Assembly (NCBI RefSeq): GCF_039729015.1
Contig: NZ_CP155792.1
Span: forward strand, 2,872,001 to 2,936,000
Length of the DNA: 64,000 nt
Direction of reading: 5' to 3'
Origin: Blastococcus sp. HT6-30
GTDB lineage: Bacteria; Actinomycetota; Actinomycetes; Mycobacteriales; Geodermatophilaceae
The translations under genes and the position numbers were made by a program. Positions 19,244 to 28,760 of this stretch are shown here, piece by piece; positions within the stretch are counted from its first letter, which is position 1; every line of letters starts with the position of its first letter. The notes beneath the pieces were generated by a model that was not told the DNA's origin, did no database searches, and worked only from the letters and a program-made list of their open reading frames with translations.

Positions 19244-20014
19244 TCAGGCCGCGTCGCGGGCCCAGGTGCGGGCCGGCGGGGCGCACGGCCGCACGTTCAC
19301 GTCGGTGGGGACGGGGTGCCACGTGCGCCGGTGGACGCGGTCGGCGAGGGAGCTGAGGGCGGGGAGCGCGAGGAGCACCAGCGCTCCGGCGACCCAGCCG
19401 GCGAGCACGTCGCTGACCCAGTGCGTGCCCAGGTAGACGGTGGTCGACCCGACGCTGACGGCGAGGAGGGCGGTGACGAGCGCGGCACCGCGGCGGTGCC
19501 GTCTGCTCAGGTACGCCACCAGGCCCCACATGGCGACCGCGTTGGCGGCGTGCCCGGAGGGAAAGACCATGCCGTCGGTGAAGACCTCGGCCGCCCCTGG
19601 CAGCACGGCGTCCTCGCCGAGCTGGAGCGGCCCGAGCCGGCCGAAGGCCATCTTGGCCCCGCCCACGGTGACGTTCAGCAGCAGCGTCGTGGCGGCCACC
19701 ACCAGCAGCGGGCGCTGATCCCGGTCCCGGATGAACCGGACCGCCAGCCAGCCGCCGATCACGACCAGGCACACCAGCCGTTGTCCCAGGAGGACCCAGT
19801 AGGACAGCAGCGGCTCCCACTGCGGCCAGCGGGCGGCCGGTGCCCATCGGAGGATCGCCAGGTCCCACGCGACCAGCGCCGACCCGGTGTGGACGGCGAC
19901 CGCGAGCGCGACGTAGACGGCCAGCAGCACTCCGGCGAGCACGGCACGGAGACGCACCCCTCGTGAGGGCACGGGCAGAACTCCCGGCCCGCGGCGGCCG
20001 CCCGGGCACTTCAC
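19244..20014 (-). CDS. PAP2-family membrane phosphatase
   Basis: A 256-residue integral membrane protein with about six hydrophobic helices. The PAP2 phosphatase motifs are [13 protein letters not shown] and [17 protein letters not shown]; the first motif region reads KMAFGRLGP. These enzymes dephosphorylate lipid phosphates or undecaprenyl pyrophosphate outside the membrane. GTG at 20014 lies six bases from TAGCCT; GTG at 20017 is adjacent and also in frame. Confidence 0.83.
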   Translation of the reverse strand: MKCPGGRRGPGVLPVPSRGVRLRAVLAGVLLAVYVALAVAVHTGSALVAWDLAILRWAPAARWPQWEPLLSYWVLLGQRLVCLVVIGGWLAVRFIRDRDQRPLLVVAATTLLLNVTVGGAKMAFGRLGPLQLGEDAVLPGAAEVFTDGMVFPSGHAANAVAMWGLVAYLSRRHRRGAALVTALLAVSVGSTTVYLGTHWVSDVLAGWVAGALVLLALPALSSLADRVHRRTWHPVPTDVNVRPCAPPARTWARDAA

Positions 20015-20020
20015 CACCCG

Positions 20021-20026
20021 AGGCTA
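20021..20026 (-). promoter_or_regulatory. Leaderless -10 box, PAP2 gene
   Basis: TAGCCT on the reverse strand, six bases before GTG at 20014. Confidence 0.4.
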
Positions 20027-20286
20027 CGTACGGCAGCTCTGCCGCGCCGCGGAAGGGCGGGACCGGCTCCGCCGAACTGGCGACGCCCCGGCGGGAACCA
20101 CGTCTTCGTGCCCGTCCGATGACCGCCCGTGCCCGCTGCGGCGGCGTTTCCGGGTGCGGGCGCAGGGTAGGCGGCCAGGGCGGCCGCGTGCGCCCTCCCC
20201 GGCGCGACCACCGCACCCCGTCGCCGTGTGGCTTCCCCCGGGTCACGCCACGTCCCTTCGACGGACCGACAGCCAGGAGGACCCTC

Positions 20287-21237
20287 ATGAGCTCCCGCCC
20301 CGTCAGCCCCGGCCTGCGCCGCGCCGCCCGCGTCCTGGGGCTGGCCAGCACCGGCCTCGGGGTGGCCATGCTGCGCGACCCGCAGGGCGTCGCACGGGTC
20401 TCCGGCGTCGACGACTCGGCCACCGCGCTCTCGGTGATCTCCGTCGTGGGCGCGCGCGAACTGCTGCACGCACCGCCGCTGCTGGCCGGCCGCCCCGGCT
20501 GGGCCTGGACCCGGGTCGCCGGTGACGCGATGGACCTCGCCGCCCTGGGCATCGCCCTCTCCCACCGGGACGGAGAGCGCGGACGCCGGCTGCGCAACGC
20601 CACGGCCGCCGTCGCCGGCCTGGCCGTCCTCGACCTGCTCACCGCCGCGCGCTCCCGCCGTCCGGGCAGCCGCGGGCCGGCGCGGGAACTGCTGCCCTCC
20701 TCGGCCCCGTGGAAGGGCGCGATCGACGTCTCGTCGGCCACGACGGTGAACAGGAGCCCGCAGGAGGTCTACGACCGCTGGCGGGATTTCTCCCGGCTGC
20801 CGGAGTTCATGGCCCACGTGCGCGAGGTGCGCACGCTCGACGGCGGGACGCGCTCGCACTGGGTGGCCGAGGCGCCCGGCCGGCGCACCGTCGAGTGGGA
20901 CGCCGAGGTGGTCGAGGACTCGCCGGGCGAGCGCATCCGGTGGCGCTCCCTGGCCGGCGCCGGCATCGAGAACGCCGGCTGGGTGGAGTTCCGCCCGGCA
21001 CCGGGCGACCGGGGCACCGAGGTGCGGGTGCGGCTGGCCTACGCCCAGCCCGGCGGCCGGCTCGGCAAGGTCGTCGCCGGCATGTTCGGCCAGTCGCCCG
21101 AGCAGCAGGTGCGCGACGACCTGACCCGCTTCAAGCAGGTGGTCGAGACCGGCCAGGTCGTCCGCTCCGAGGCCACCCCCGAGGGCCTCAGGGCCGGCCG
21201 GCTCGCCGCCCAGCGCCCCGCGGCTCCCCGCTCCTGA
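20287..21237 (+). CDS. SRPBCC (cyclase/dehydrase-like) protein with membrane N-terminus
   Basis: A 316-residue protein. The first ~130 residues hold hydrophobic segments ([48 protein letters not shown]) resembling DUF4267-like membrane regions. Residues ~145-285 form an SRPBCC domain ([30 protein letters not shown]) that binds hydrophobic ligands. ATG at 20287 follows CCAGGAGGA. The dehydrogenase gene starts 28 bases on, so the pair is likely cotranscribed. Similar pairs appear in actinobacterial stress clusters; the ligand is unknown. Confidence 0.82.
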   Translation: MSSRPVSPGLRRAARVLGLASTGLGVAMLRDPQGVARVSGVDDSATALSVISVVGARELLHAPPLLAGRPGWAWTRVAGDAMDLAALGIALSHRDGERGRRLRNATAAVAGLAVLDLLTAARSRRPGSRGPARELLPSSAPWKGAIDVSSATTVNRSPQEVYDRWRDFSRLPEFMAHVREVRTLDGGTRSHWVAEAPGRRTVEWDAEVVEDSPGERIRWRSLAGAGIENAGWVEFRPAPGDRGTEVRVRLAYAQPGGRLGKVVAGMFGQSPEQQVRDDLTRFKQVVETGQVVRSEATPEGLRAGRLAAQRPAAPRS

Positions 21238-21265
21238 CCCGCCCCGTCTCCGGAAGGACACCCCC

Positions 21266-22438
21266 GTGCGCGCCACCCAGTGGATGGGCAAGAACCACGT
21301 CGAGGTCAACGAGGTCCCCGACCCGCAGATCCTGAACGACCGCGACGCCATCGTGAAGGTCACCTCGACCGCGATCTGCGGCTCCGACCTGCACCTCTAC
21401 GACGGCTTCGTCCCGACGATGCGCAAGGGCGACATCCTCGGCCACGAGTTCATGGGCGAGGTGGTCGAGGTCGGCCGCGGGGTGGGCAACCTGCGCGTCG
21501 GCGACCGGGTCGTCGTCCCGTTCCCGATCGCCTGCGGGAACTGCGTCGCCTGCCAGAAGGGGCTGTTCTCCGTCTGCGAGAACTCCAACCCGAACGCCCG
21601 CATCGCCGAGAAGTTCATGGGCCACTCGCCCTGCGGCATCTTCGGCTACTCGCACATGATGGGCGGCTACCCCGGCGGCCAGGCCGAGTACGCGCGGGTG
21701 CCCTTCGCCGATGTCGGGCCGTTGGCGATCGACGCCGACCTCACCGACGAGCAGGTCCTGTTCCTCACCGACGTGTTCCCGACCGGGTACATGGGCGTGG
21801 AGGCCTGCGACATCTCCCCCGGCGACGTCGTCGCGGTGTGGGGCATGGGCGCGGTGGGCCAGTTCGCCGTCGCCAGCGCGAAGCTGCTGGGGGCCGAGCG
21901 GATCATCGCCATCGACCGGTTCGACTACCGGCTGGACAAGGCGAAGGAGGCCGGCGCCACCGACGTCCTCGACTACGAGCAGGTCGACGTCCTCGACGCC
22001 CTCCAGGAGCTGACCGCAGGCCGCGGGCCGGACGCCGCCGTCGACTGCGTCGGCATGGAGGCCCATCACCCGAACGCCGCCATCCACGCCTACGACCGCG
22101 CCAAGCAGGCCACGATGTCGGAGACCGAGCGGCCGCACGCCCTGCGCGAGGCGATCCTCGCCGTGAAGAACGGTGGCACCGTCTCCATCGTCGGCGTCTA
22201 CGGCGGGCTCATGGACAAGTTCCCGATCGGCTCGCTGATGAACCGGTCACTGACCGTCAAGACCGGCCAGGCCCACGTCCAGCGCTACCTGAAGCCGCTG
22301 TACGAGCGCATCCGCAACGGTGAGATCGACCCGAGCTTCGTCGTCTCGCACACGCTGCCGCTGGCGCAGGCCCCCGAGGCGTACCGGATGTTCCGCGACA
22401 AGGAGGACCGCAGCAACAAGGTCGTCCTCAAGCCCTGA
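21266..22438 (+). CDS. Formaldehyde-dehydrogenase-like zinc dehydrogenase
   Basis: A 390-residue medium-chain dehydrogenase. Catalytic zinc: AICGSDLHLYDG and GHEFMGEV; structural zinc: CGNCVACQKGLFSVC; NAD site: VWGMGAVGQFAVASA. The long insert (HPNAAIHAYDRAKQ) is typical of the glutathione-independent formaldehyde dehydrogenase-like branch. GTG at 21266 has GGAAGGA upstream. It follows the SRPBCC gene and precedes cbs by 32 bases, so all four genes up to metB may share transcription. Confidence 0.88.
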   Translation: MRATQWMGKNHVEVNEVPDPQILNDRDAIVKVTSTAICGSDLHLYDGFVPTMRKGDILGHEFMGEVVEVGRGVGNLRVGDRVVVPFPIACGNCVACQKGLFSVCENSNPNARIAEKFMGHSPCGIFGYSHMMGGYPGGQAEYARVPFADVGPLAIDADLTDEQVLFLTDVFPTGYMGVEACDISPGDVVAVWGMGAVGQFAVASAKLLGAERIIAIDRFDYRLDKAKEAGATDVLDYEQVDVLDALQELTAGRGPDAAVDCVGMEAHHPNAAIHAYDRAKQATMSETERPHALREAILAVKNGGTVSIVGVYGGLMDKFPIGSLMNRSLTVKTGQAHVQRYLKPLYERIRNGEIDPSFVVSHTLPLAQAPEAYRMFRDKEDRSNKVVLKP

Positions 22439-22470
22439 CCCGCACCGAACCCGGTCCAGGAGGACGCCCC

Positions 22471-23862
22471 GTGCAGTACGCCGAGTCCGTCGTCGACCTG
22501 GTGGGGAACACCCCGCTGGTGCGGCTCTCATCGGTGACCCGCGACCTGGGCCCCGACGCCCCGCTGGTGCTGGCCAAGGTCGAGTACCTCAACCCCGGCG
22601 GCTCGGTGAAGGACCGGATCGCCGTCCGGATGGTCGACGCCGCCGAGGCCGCCGGTGAGCTGGGGCCGGGCGGCACGATCGTCGAGCCGACCAGCGGCAA
22701 CACCGGCATCGGCCTGGCCCTGGTCGCCCAGCAGCGCGGCTACCGCTGCATCTTCGTCTGCCCCGACAAGGTGGGGCAGGAGAAGATCAACGTGCTCAAG
22801 GCCTACGGCGCCGAGGTGGTCGTCTGCCCGACCGCGGTCGACCCCGCCGATCCGCGCTCGTACTACTCGGTCTCCGACCGGCTCAGCCGCGAGACCCCCG
22901 GCGCCTGGAAGCCCGACCAGTACTCGAACCCGTTCAACCCGCGTTCGCACTACGAGACGACGGGTCCGGAGATCTGGGCGCAGACCGACGGCCGGATCAC
23001 CCACTTCGTCACCGGCGCCGGGACCGGCGGGACGATCAGCGGGGTCGGGCGCTACCTCAAGGAGGCCTCCGACGGCCAGGTGCAGGTCATCGGCGCGGAC
23101 CCGGAGGGCTCGGTGTACTCCGGCGGCACGGGGCGCCCCTACCTGGTCGAGGGCGTGGGCGAGGACTTCTGGCCGACCACCTACGACCGCGATGTCGCCG
23201 ACGAGATCGTCGCGGTGTCCGACGGCGACTCCTTCGCCATGACCCGCCGGCTGGCCCGCGAGGAGGGGCTGCTGGTCGGGGGCTCCTGCGGGATGGCGGT
23301 GGTGGCAGCGCTGCGGGTGGCCGAGCGGCTCGCGAAGGACGACGTCCTGGTGGTGCTGCTGCCCGACGGCGGCCGCGGCTATCTGAACAAGATCTTCAAC
23401 GACGCCTGGATGGCCGACTACGGCTTCCTGGAGGCGACCGGCGGCGAGACAGTCGGCGAGCTCCTGCACACCAAGCGCGGGGAGACGCCGACGCTGGTGC
23501 ACACCCACCCGAACGAGACCGTGCGCGACGCCATCGACATCCTGCGCGAGTACGGCGTCAGCCAACTGCCGGTCGTGCGCGCGGAGCCGCCGGTGACCGC
23601 GGGCGAGGTGGTCGGCTCGATCGACGAGAAGACGCTGCTCGACGCGCTGTTCGCCGGCCAGGCCTCGCTGTCGGACCGGGTGGAGAAGCACATGTCGCCC
23701 CCGCTGCCGATCGTCGGCTCCGGCGAGGCGGTGAGCGCTGCGGTCGCCCAGCTCGGCTCGGCCGACGCCCTGCTGGTGCACGTCGACGGCAAGCCCGCCG
23801 GCGTGGTCACCCGCCAGGACGTGCTCGGTCACCTCGCCGGCGTCGGGCAGGTGGCCCGGTGA
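22471..23862 (+). CDS. cbs: Cystathionine beta-synthase
   Basis: A 463-residue PLP enzyme condensing homocysteine (or using O-acetylserine-type chemistry) with serine to cystathionine. PLP Lys47 sits in NPGGSVKDRI; TSGNTGIGLAL and GAGTGGTISGVG bind substrate and phosphate. Two C-terminal CBS domains (from ~335) may sense adenosyl ligands. There is no heme-binding N-terminus as in animals. GTG at 22471 follows CCAGGAGGA. The stop overlaps metB (GTGA). Confidence 0.94.
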   Translation: MQYAESVVDLVGNTPLVRLSSVTRDLGPDAPLVLAKVEYLNPGGSVKDRIAVRMVDAAEAAGELGPGGTIVEPTSGNTGIGLALVAQQRGYRCIFVCPDKVGQEKINVLKAYGAEVVVCPTAVDPADPRSYYSVSDRLSRETPGAWKPDQYSNPFNPRSHYETTGPEIWAQTDGRITHFVTGAGTGGTISGVGRYLKEASDGQVQVIGADPEGSVYSGGTGRPYLVEGVGEDFWPTTYDRDVADEIVAVSDGDSFAMTRRLAREEGLLVGGSCGMAVVAALRVAERLAKDDVLVVLLPDGGRGYLNKIFNDAWMADYGFLEATGGETVGELLHTKRGETPTLVHTHPNETVRDAIDILREYGVSQLPVVRAEPPVTAGEVVGSIDEKTLLDALFAGQASLSDRVEKHMSPPLPIVGSGEAVSAAVAQLGSADALLVHVDGKPAGVVTRQDVLGHLAGVGQVAR

Positions 23863-24998
23863 CCGGCTTCAACACCCGCGCCGTCCACGCAGGCCAGGAC
23901 CCCGACCCGGCGACCGGCGCGGTCATCCCGCCGCTGCACCTCACCACCACCTACAAGCAGGACGGGGTGGGTGGGCTGCGCGGCGGCTACGAGTACAGCC
24001 GCAGCGGCAACCCGACCCGGGACGCGCTGCAGCAGCAGCTCGCGGCCCTGGAGCAGGGCACGACGGCGCTCGCGTTCGCCTCCGGGCTGGCCGCGGAGGA
24101 CACCCTGCTGCGCACCGTCTGCCGGCCCGGCGACTCCGTCGTCCTGGGCGGCGACGCCTACGGCGGGACGTTCCGGCTCATCTCCCGGGTGCTCGAGCCG
24201 TGGGGTGTCGGCTACCGGCCGCTGGACCTCGGCGACCTCGACGCCGTCCGGGAGGCCGTCGCCCCGGGAACCACGCGGGTCATCTGGTGCGAGACGCCCA
24301 CCAACCCGCTGCTCAACATCGCCGACATCGCCGCGCTGGCGCAGATCGCGCACGAGACCGGCACCGTGCTCGTCGTCGACAACACCTTCGCCTCGCCCTA
24401 CCTCCAGCAGCCGCTGACGCTGGGCGCCGACGTCGTCGTGCACTCGACGACGAAGTACCTGGGCGGGCACTCCGACGTGGTCGGCGGGGCCCTGGTCACC
24501 GGCGATCCGGAGCTGGCCGAGCGGCTCACCTACAACCAGAACGCGATGGGTGCGGTCAACGGCCCCTTCGACGCCTGGCTGCTGATGCGCGGCATCAAGA
24601 CCCTCGGCGTCCGGATGGACCGGCACTGCGCCAACGCCGAGCGGATCGCCACATTCCTGCTCGACCACCCCGCCGTCGCCTCGGTGCTCTACCCGGGATG
24701 GCCCGAGCACCCGGGGCACGACATCGCCGCGCGGCAGATGTCCGGCTTCGGCGGGATGCTCTCCTTCCGCCTGCGCGGCGGCGAGGAGGCGGCGCTGCAG
24801 GTCTGCGAGCGCACCCGGCTGTTCACGCTGGCCGAGTCGCTGGGCGGCGTGGAGTCGCTCATCGAGCACCCGGGCCGGATGACCCACGCCAGCGCCGCCG
24901 GCTCGCCACTGGAGGTGCCGGCCGACCTCGTGCGGCTGTCGGTGGGCATCGAGGACGCCGACGACCTGCTCGCCGACCTCGCGAGCGCCCTGGGTTAG
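23859..24998 (+). CDS. metB: Cystathionine gamma-synthase/lyase
   Basis: A 379-residue Cys/Met-metabolism PLP enzyme with PLP Lys199 in HSTTKYLGGHSDV, EYSRSGNPTRD and CETPTNPLLNI. Depending on substrate it makes cystathionine from an activated homoserine, or cleaves it to cysteine. Its four-base overlap with cbs argues for reverse transsulfuration (homocysteine to cysteine), so lyase activity is as likely as synthase. Confidence 0.92.
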   Translation: MTGFNTRAVHAGQDPDPATGAVIPPLHLTTTYKQDGVGGLRGGYEYSRSGNPTRDALQQQLAALEQGTTALAFASGLAAEDTLLRTVCRPGDSVVLGGDAYGGTFRLISRVLEPWGVGYRPLDLGDLDAVREAVAPGTTRVIWCETPTNPLLNIADIAALAQIAHETGTVLVVDNTFASPYLQQPLTLGADVVVHSTTKYLGGHSDVVGGALVTGDPELAERLTYNQNAMGAVNGPFDAWLLMRGIKTLGVRMDRHCANAERIATFLLDHPAVASVLYPGWPEHPGHDIAARQMSGFGGMLSFRLRGGEEAALQVCERTRLFTLAESLGGVESLIEHPGRMTHASAAGSPLEVPADLVRLSVGIEDADDLLADLASALG

Positions 24999-25019
24999 CT
25001 CACCGCGCAGCGTCAGCGG

Positions 25020-25078
25020 AAGGACCCTGTCCGCCTCACCCTCGCGCGCGCTGGGGGCGAGCCTCTGGACAGGGCCGG
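25020..25078. repeat. Dispersed hairpin repeat, copy C (terminator-like)
   Basis: GGACCCTGTCC at 25022-25032 pairs with GGACAGGGCC at 25067-25076 (eight consecutive pairs). Lies between convergent metB and map; a diverged member of the 15241/37559/47908 family. Confidence 0.55.
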
Positions 25079-25849
25079 TCAACGCGGCATGGTGAGGATT
25101 CTCGGGCCGTCCTCGGTCACCGCGACCGTGTGCTCGACGTGCGCGGCGCGGCTGCCGTCGGCGCTGCGCAGGGTCCAGCCGTCGACATCCACCGTGTAGT
25201 CGTCGGAGCCACCGGCGAGGAACCACGGCTCGATCGCGATGACCAGGCCGGGCCGCAGCCGCACCCCGCGGCCGGCGCGGCCCTCGTTGGGCACCGACGG
25301 CGCCTCGTGCATGGCGCGCCCCACCCCGTGGCCGCCCTGGTCGGTGTTGATGCCGCACCCGCCGGCCCGGCCGACCGCGCCGATCGCCGCGGAGATGTCG
25401 CCGATCCGGTTGCCCACGACGGCCGCCGCGATACCCGCCGCGAGCGCGCGCTCCGTGGTGGCCACGAGCTCGAGATCCTCCGGCCGCGGCGTGCCCACCG
25501 GAAAGGTGATCGCCGCATCACCGACCCAGCCGTCGAGCACCGCGCCGGCGTCCACGCTGAGCAGGTCGCCGTCGACGAGGACGTCCGGCGTCGGGATGCC
25601 GTGCAGCGCGACGTCGTTCACCGACAGGCACAGCACCCCGGGGAACGGCGGGGTGGTGGTCAGGGGTGCGTAGCCGAGGAACGGCGACGTGGCGCCGGCG
25701 TCGGCCAGCACGTCACGGGCGACGGCGTCCAGCTGGGTCAGCCGCACGCCCGGCGCCGCGAGCGCCCGCACCGCGGCGTGCATGTCGGCCACCACCGCGC
25801 CGGCGGCACGCATGGCGTCGATCTCCCCCGGCGTGCGCAACTCGATCAT
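25079..25849 (-). CDS. map: Type I methionine aminopeptidase
   Basis: A 256-residue metallopeptidase that removes initiator Met. Ligand regions are visible: SVDAGAVLDGWVGDAA (two Asp), QGGHGVGRAMHEAP (His), IAIEPWF (Glu) and AHVEHTVAV (Glu). It lacks the N-terminal zinc/SH3-binding extension and the long insert of other types. ATG at 25849 has GGAAGGACCGAG upstream. Actinobacteria usually carry more than one map, so this is probably an accessory copy, not next to adk/infA. Confidence 0.92.
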   Translation of the reverse strand: MIELRTPGEIDAMRAAGAVVADMHAAVRALAAPGVRLTQLDAVARDVLADAGATSPFLGYAPLTTTPPFPGVLCLSVNDVALHGIPTPDVLVDGDLLSVDAGAVLDGWVGDAAITFPVGTPRPEDLELVATTERALAAGIAAAVVGNRIGDISAAIGAVGRAGGCGINTDQGGHGVGRAMHEAPSVPNEGRAGRGVRLRPGLVIAIEPWFLAGGSDDYTVDVDGWTLRSADGSRAAHVEHTVAVTEDGPRILTMPR

Positions 25850-25873
25850 CTCGGTCCTTCCGGTGGTGATGTC

Positions 25874-25888
25874 CCGTGATTATCACGG
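25874..25888 (-). promoter_or_regulatory. Palindrome with -10-like core upstream of map
   Basis: CCGTGA-TTA-TCACGG is a perfect inverted repeat. On the reverse strand its centre reads GATAAT, close to TATAAT, giving a leader of roughly 20 bases before map. The overlap of -10 and palindrome would suit a repressor site. Confidence 0.4.
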
Positions 25889-26070
25889 CCATGGTGCGAC
25901 CGCCGCTGAGCCCGAGCAGCGCGAGCGCGGCCGCCGGCTGGACGGGTTGCTGCGGGGAGCGCGCGGCGACCGGGAGCGGTGCGTGGAACCCGATCCAAGG
26001 CCGCTGCCCCCCCGGCCGGACGGCGCGCAGTGCGTGTTCGAGGACCCCCCGCGCACGGTACGGGGACCAG

Positions 26071-26955
26071 GTGACTCCTCCTCGCGTGACCGTCGTCGTC
26101 GCCACCCGCGACCGCCGTGAGTCGCTGCTGCGCAGCCTCGGCCACCTGACCGGCCCGGGCGCACCGCCGGTGATCGTGGTGGACAACGGCTCCTCGGACG
26201 GCACCCCGGCCGCCGTCCGCGCGGAGCACCCCGACGTCTCCGTGGTGGACCTGCCCGGCAACCGCGGGGCGGTGGGCCGGACGGTCGGTGTGCAGCGCGC
26301 GGGCACGCCGTACATCGCCTTCGCCGACGACGACTCCTGGTGGGAGCCCGGCGCCCTGGGGCGGGCCGCCGACCTGCTCGACGCCCACCCCGGGGTCGCC
26401 CTGCTCGCCGGCCGGGTGCGGATGGCCGCCGACGGCTCGGTCGACGCGGTCACGCGCAAGCACCGGGCCGCCGTCCTCGGAGCGACGCCGGGGAGCCCCG
26501 GGCCGGACGTGCTCAGCTACCCGGCCTTCGCCACGGTGCTCCGCCGGGACGCATACCTGTCCGTCGGCGGCTTCTCACCGCTGCTGTTCTTCGCCGGCGA
26601 GGAGCACCTGCTGGCCCTCGACCTGGCCGCAGCCGGATGGCAGCAGGTCTACGCCGACGACGTCGTCGCCTGGCACGACCCGGCCGGCCCGGCGACCGTG
26701 GCGCCGGAACGGTGGGCGCTGCAGACCCGCAACGACCTGCTGGTCGACTGGCTGCGCCGGCCGCTGCCGGTCGCGCTGACCGCCACCTGGCACCTGGCCC
26801 GCCGATCCGTGTCCGATCCCGCGGCGCGGGCGGCGCTGCGCGGCTGGGCCGTCCGGCTGCCGGCCGCGCTGCGTGAGCGGCGGCCCGTCCCGGCCGACGT
26901 GGAGCGCCGGTTCGCGCTGGCGCAGCGACCGCTCAACGCCCCAGTTGCCGGGTGA
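26071..26955 (+). CDS. Family 2 glycosyltransferase
   Basis: A 294-residue GT-A fold glycosyltransferase. TVVVATRDRRESLLRSL and VIVVDNGSSDGTP are the nucleotide-sugar-binding start; IAFADDDSWW is the metal-binding DxD-like motif; LFFAGEEHLLALDLAAAGW is the acceptor/base region. No membrane helix. GTG at 26071 has only a modest GGGGA upstream. It converges with the pyruvyltransferase-like gene, overlapping it by 23 bases. The acceptor may be a surface glycan; unknown. Confidence 0.85.
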   Translation: MTPPRVTVVVATRDRRESLLRSLGHLTGPGAPPVIVVDNGSSDGTPAAVRAEHPDVSVVDLPGNRGAVGRTVGVQRAGTPYIAFADDDSWWEPGALGRAADLLDAHPGVALLAGRVRMAADGSVDAVTRKHRAAVLGATPGSPGPDVLSYPAFATVLRRDAYLSVGGFSPLLFFAGEEHLLALDLAAAGWQQVYADDVVAWHDPAGPATVAPERWALQTRNDLLVDWLRRPLPVALTATWHLARRSVSDPAARAALRGWAVRLPAALRERRPVPADVERRFALAQRPLNAPVAG

Positions 26956-27802
26956 ACCACCGGCGCGCGCTGTCGTTGCCGGCCGCGCCGCGCTTCCGGG
27001 CCCGGGTGACCGCGCCGGCGAGCTCGCCGTCGAGGCAGCGCGCCAGGGCGGCGTCGAGCGCCTCGGATGTCACCTCGCCCGCGGAGAGCACCAGCGGCCA
27101 CTCCAGCGCCCGCGCCTGAGCGGTGACCTTGGCGCCGCCCTCGACCGGGTCGCAGGCGATGACCGGGCGGTCGTGCTTGAGCCCGAGGACCAATCCGTGC
27201 AGCCGCATGCTCACCACGGCGTCGGACCGCCGCAGCAGGGCCTCCACCTGCGCCGGACGACGCGGATGGGGCTTGTCGAACAGGTCGGTGTCGATCGGGA
27301 ACCACGGCAGCGCCCGCGCGGCCAGCCACTCCTCGATCACGCCGCGGACCCGGTCGGCCCGGCTGCGGTCGCCGTACTCCCCCTGCACCGGCGCGAAGGC
27401 GACGGCCAGCACCGGGGCCTCGGGCGCCGGCCCCTCGATCGCCAGGTCCGGCCGCGTCACGCCCGGCGCATCCCGCTCCAGGACGGCGTCGAACATCGTC
27501 CGGGCGAGGTCGTCCACGACGGAGACGTTCACCGCCCAGCGTTGCGCACCGGCGAACGCGGAGGTCAGCTCGGGCAGGGGCGGCAGGTCACCGACCGGTC
27601 CCGTGGTGAACACCAGGTGCGTGTAGTCGGCCGGGTCGACGTCGCGCCAGTGCACGCCCCGGTGCAGGTACGGCGCCCAGGCGACGTCGTGGTCGATGCC
27701 CAGCTCGGTGAGCCAGCCCACCACGGCGTCGGCCCCCAGCTCGTCGCCGACGGTGGCGATCACCTCGTCGAAGCTGAACCACCCGGCCACGAGAACACGC
27801 AT
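26933..27802 (-). CDS. Polysaccharide pyruvyltransferase-like protein
   Basis: A 289-residue GT-B-like protein. MRVLVAGWFSFDE opens it, and SDAVVSMRLHGLVLGLKHDRP (shown here as the key SMRLHGLVLGL core, residues ~200-215) with ACDPVEGGAKV is the conserved nucleotide/PEP site of pyruvyl transferases. ATG at 27802 follows AAGGTGGGGA. With the neighbouring glycosyltransferase it hints at surface polysaccharide decoration, but the two are convergent rather than in one operon. Confidence 0.8.
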   Translation of the reverse strand: MRVLVAGWFSFDEVIATVGDELGADAVVGWLTELGIDHDVAWAPYLHRGVHWRDVDPADYTHLVFTTGPVGDLPPLPELTSAFAGAQRWAVNVSVVDDLARTMFDAVLERDAPGVTRPDLAIEGPAPEAPVLAVAFAPVQGEYGDRSRADRVRGVIEEWLAARALPWFPIDTDLFDKPHPRRPAQVEALLRRSDAVVSMRLHGLVLGLKHDRPVIACDPVEGGAKVTAQARALEWPLVLSAGEVTSEALDAALARCLDGELAGAVTRARKRGAAGNDSARRWFTRQLGR

Positions 27803-27908
27803 GGTCCCCACCTTGGCAGCTGGGCGTGCGGCGGGCATGCGCCGGGAACGAGACGCGCGTCTCGCCGGTTACCGCCGGTGGACGCCCCGAGCCAGGAGGA
27901 TGCCAGCC

Positions 27909-28418
27909 GTGAGCACCACCGAGAACGACCGTGACCTGAGCGCGCTGGAGGCGGCGCGCGCCCGCATCCGGGAGGCGCACCTGCGCCCGACCGGGCAGCG
28001 GCCGGCCTCGACCGCACGGGGGCTGCACCACACCGCCCTGATCAGCAGCGACGTCGAGCGGACGGTGCGCTTCTACCAGGACGTGCTCGGCTTCCCGCTG
28101 ACCGAGCTGATCGAGAACCGCGACTACCCCGGCTCCTCGCACTTCTTCTTCGACATCGGCAACGGCAACCTGCTGGCCTTCTTCGACTTCCCGGGCCTGG
28201 ACGTCGGTCCGTACGCAGAGGTGCTCGGCGGCCTGCACCACATGGCGATCAGCGTGGACCCCCAGCGGTGGGAGCAACTGGTGCAGCGGCTGACCGAGGC
28301 CGGCGTCGTGCACGAGGTGCACAGCGGCGTCTCGGTCTACTTCCGCGATCCCGACGGCGCCCGGATCGAGCTGATCGCCGACCCGCTCGGGAAGATGTAC
28401 GGCTCGAAGGTGCTGTGA
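27909..28418 (+). CDS. VOC-family (glyoxalase/dioxygenase fold) protein
   Basis: A 169-residue vicinal-oxygen-chelate protein: LHHTALISSDVERTVRFYQ, then GLHHMAISV and a final ARIELIADP giving His/His/Glu-type metal ligands. An N-terminal charged helix of ~45 residues precedes the fold. GTG at 27909 has CCAGGAGGA upstream. Possible lyase or dioxygenase; substrate unknown. Followed by a very strong terminator. Confidence 0.82.
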   Translation: MSTTENDRDLSALEAARARIREAHLRPTGQRPASTARGLHHTALISSDVERTVRFYQDVLGFPLTELIENRDYPGSSHFFFDIGNGNLLAFFDFPGLDVGPYAEVLGGLHHMAISVDPQRWEQLVQRLTEAGVVHEVHSGVSVYFRDPDGARIELIADPLGKMYGSKVL

Positions 28419-28421
28419 CGC

Positions 28422-28456
28422 GGACCGGTGGGGCGGCCGGGCCGCCCCACCGGTCC
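28422..28456. terminator. Perfect 17-bp hairpin, bidirectional terminator
   Basis: GGACCGGTGGGGCGGCC (28422-28438) is followed after one base by its exact complement (28440-28456). It separates the convergent VOC and GNAT genes. Confidence 0.75.
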
Positions 28457-28461
28457 CGGGC

Positions 28462-28752
28462 TCAGCGGTCGGTGTCGGCGACGAGGTCGGCGTAGTCGGG
28501 GTGCCGCTCGATCCAGCCCGCGACGAACGAGCAGCGCGGGACGACGGACCCGCCGCGCGAACGCACCTCGTCGAGGGCGGCCCGCACCAGCGTGCTGCCG
28601 AGCCCCGACTGGCCGGCGTCGGGGTCGACCTCGGTGTGGGTGAACACCAGCGTGTCGCCGCGACGCTCGTAGGCGGCCACGCCCAGCACGCGGTCGCCGT
28701 CGCGGATCTCGAAGCGGTCGGACTCGGGGACGTCGGTGACGGTGGTCTCCAT
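28462..28752 (-). CDS. Small GNAT acetyltransferase-like protein (YjdJ type)
   Basis: A 96-residue minimal N-acetyltransferase fold: EIRDGDRVLGVAAYERRGD, FTHTEVDPDAGQSGLGSTLV (acetyl-CoA loop QSGLGS) and VPRCSFVAGWIERHPDY. The C-terminal CSF...RHPEY pattern is typical of the YjdJ group. ATG at 28752 lies eight bases past the ferredoxin stop, so it is the last gene of the ferredoxin operon. Substrate unknown. Confidence 0.82.
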   Translation of the reverse strand: METTVTDVPESDRFEIRDGDRVLGVAAYERRGDTLVFTHTEVDPDAGQSGLGSTLVRAALDEVRSRGGSVVPRCSFVAGWIERHPDYADLVADTDR

Positions 28753-28760
28753 GGAACGGG

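Noticed and set aside
22439-22470. SAM or cobalamin riboswitch before cbs/metB
   Set aside because: The gap is only 32 bases with a plain ribosome site; no aptamer could fit and none is seen upstream of the SRPBCC gene.
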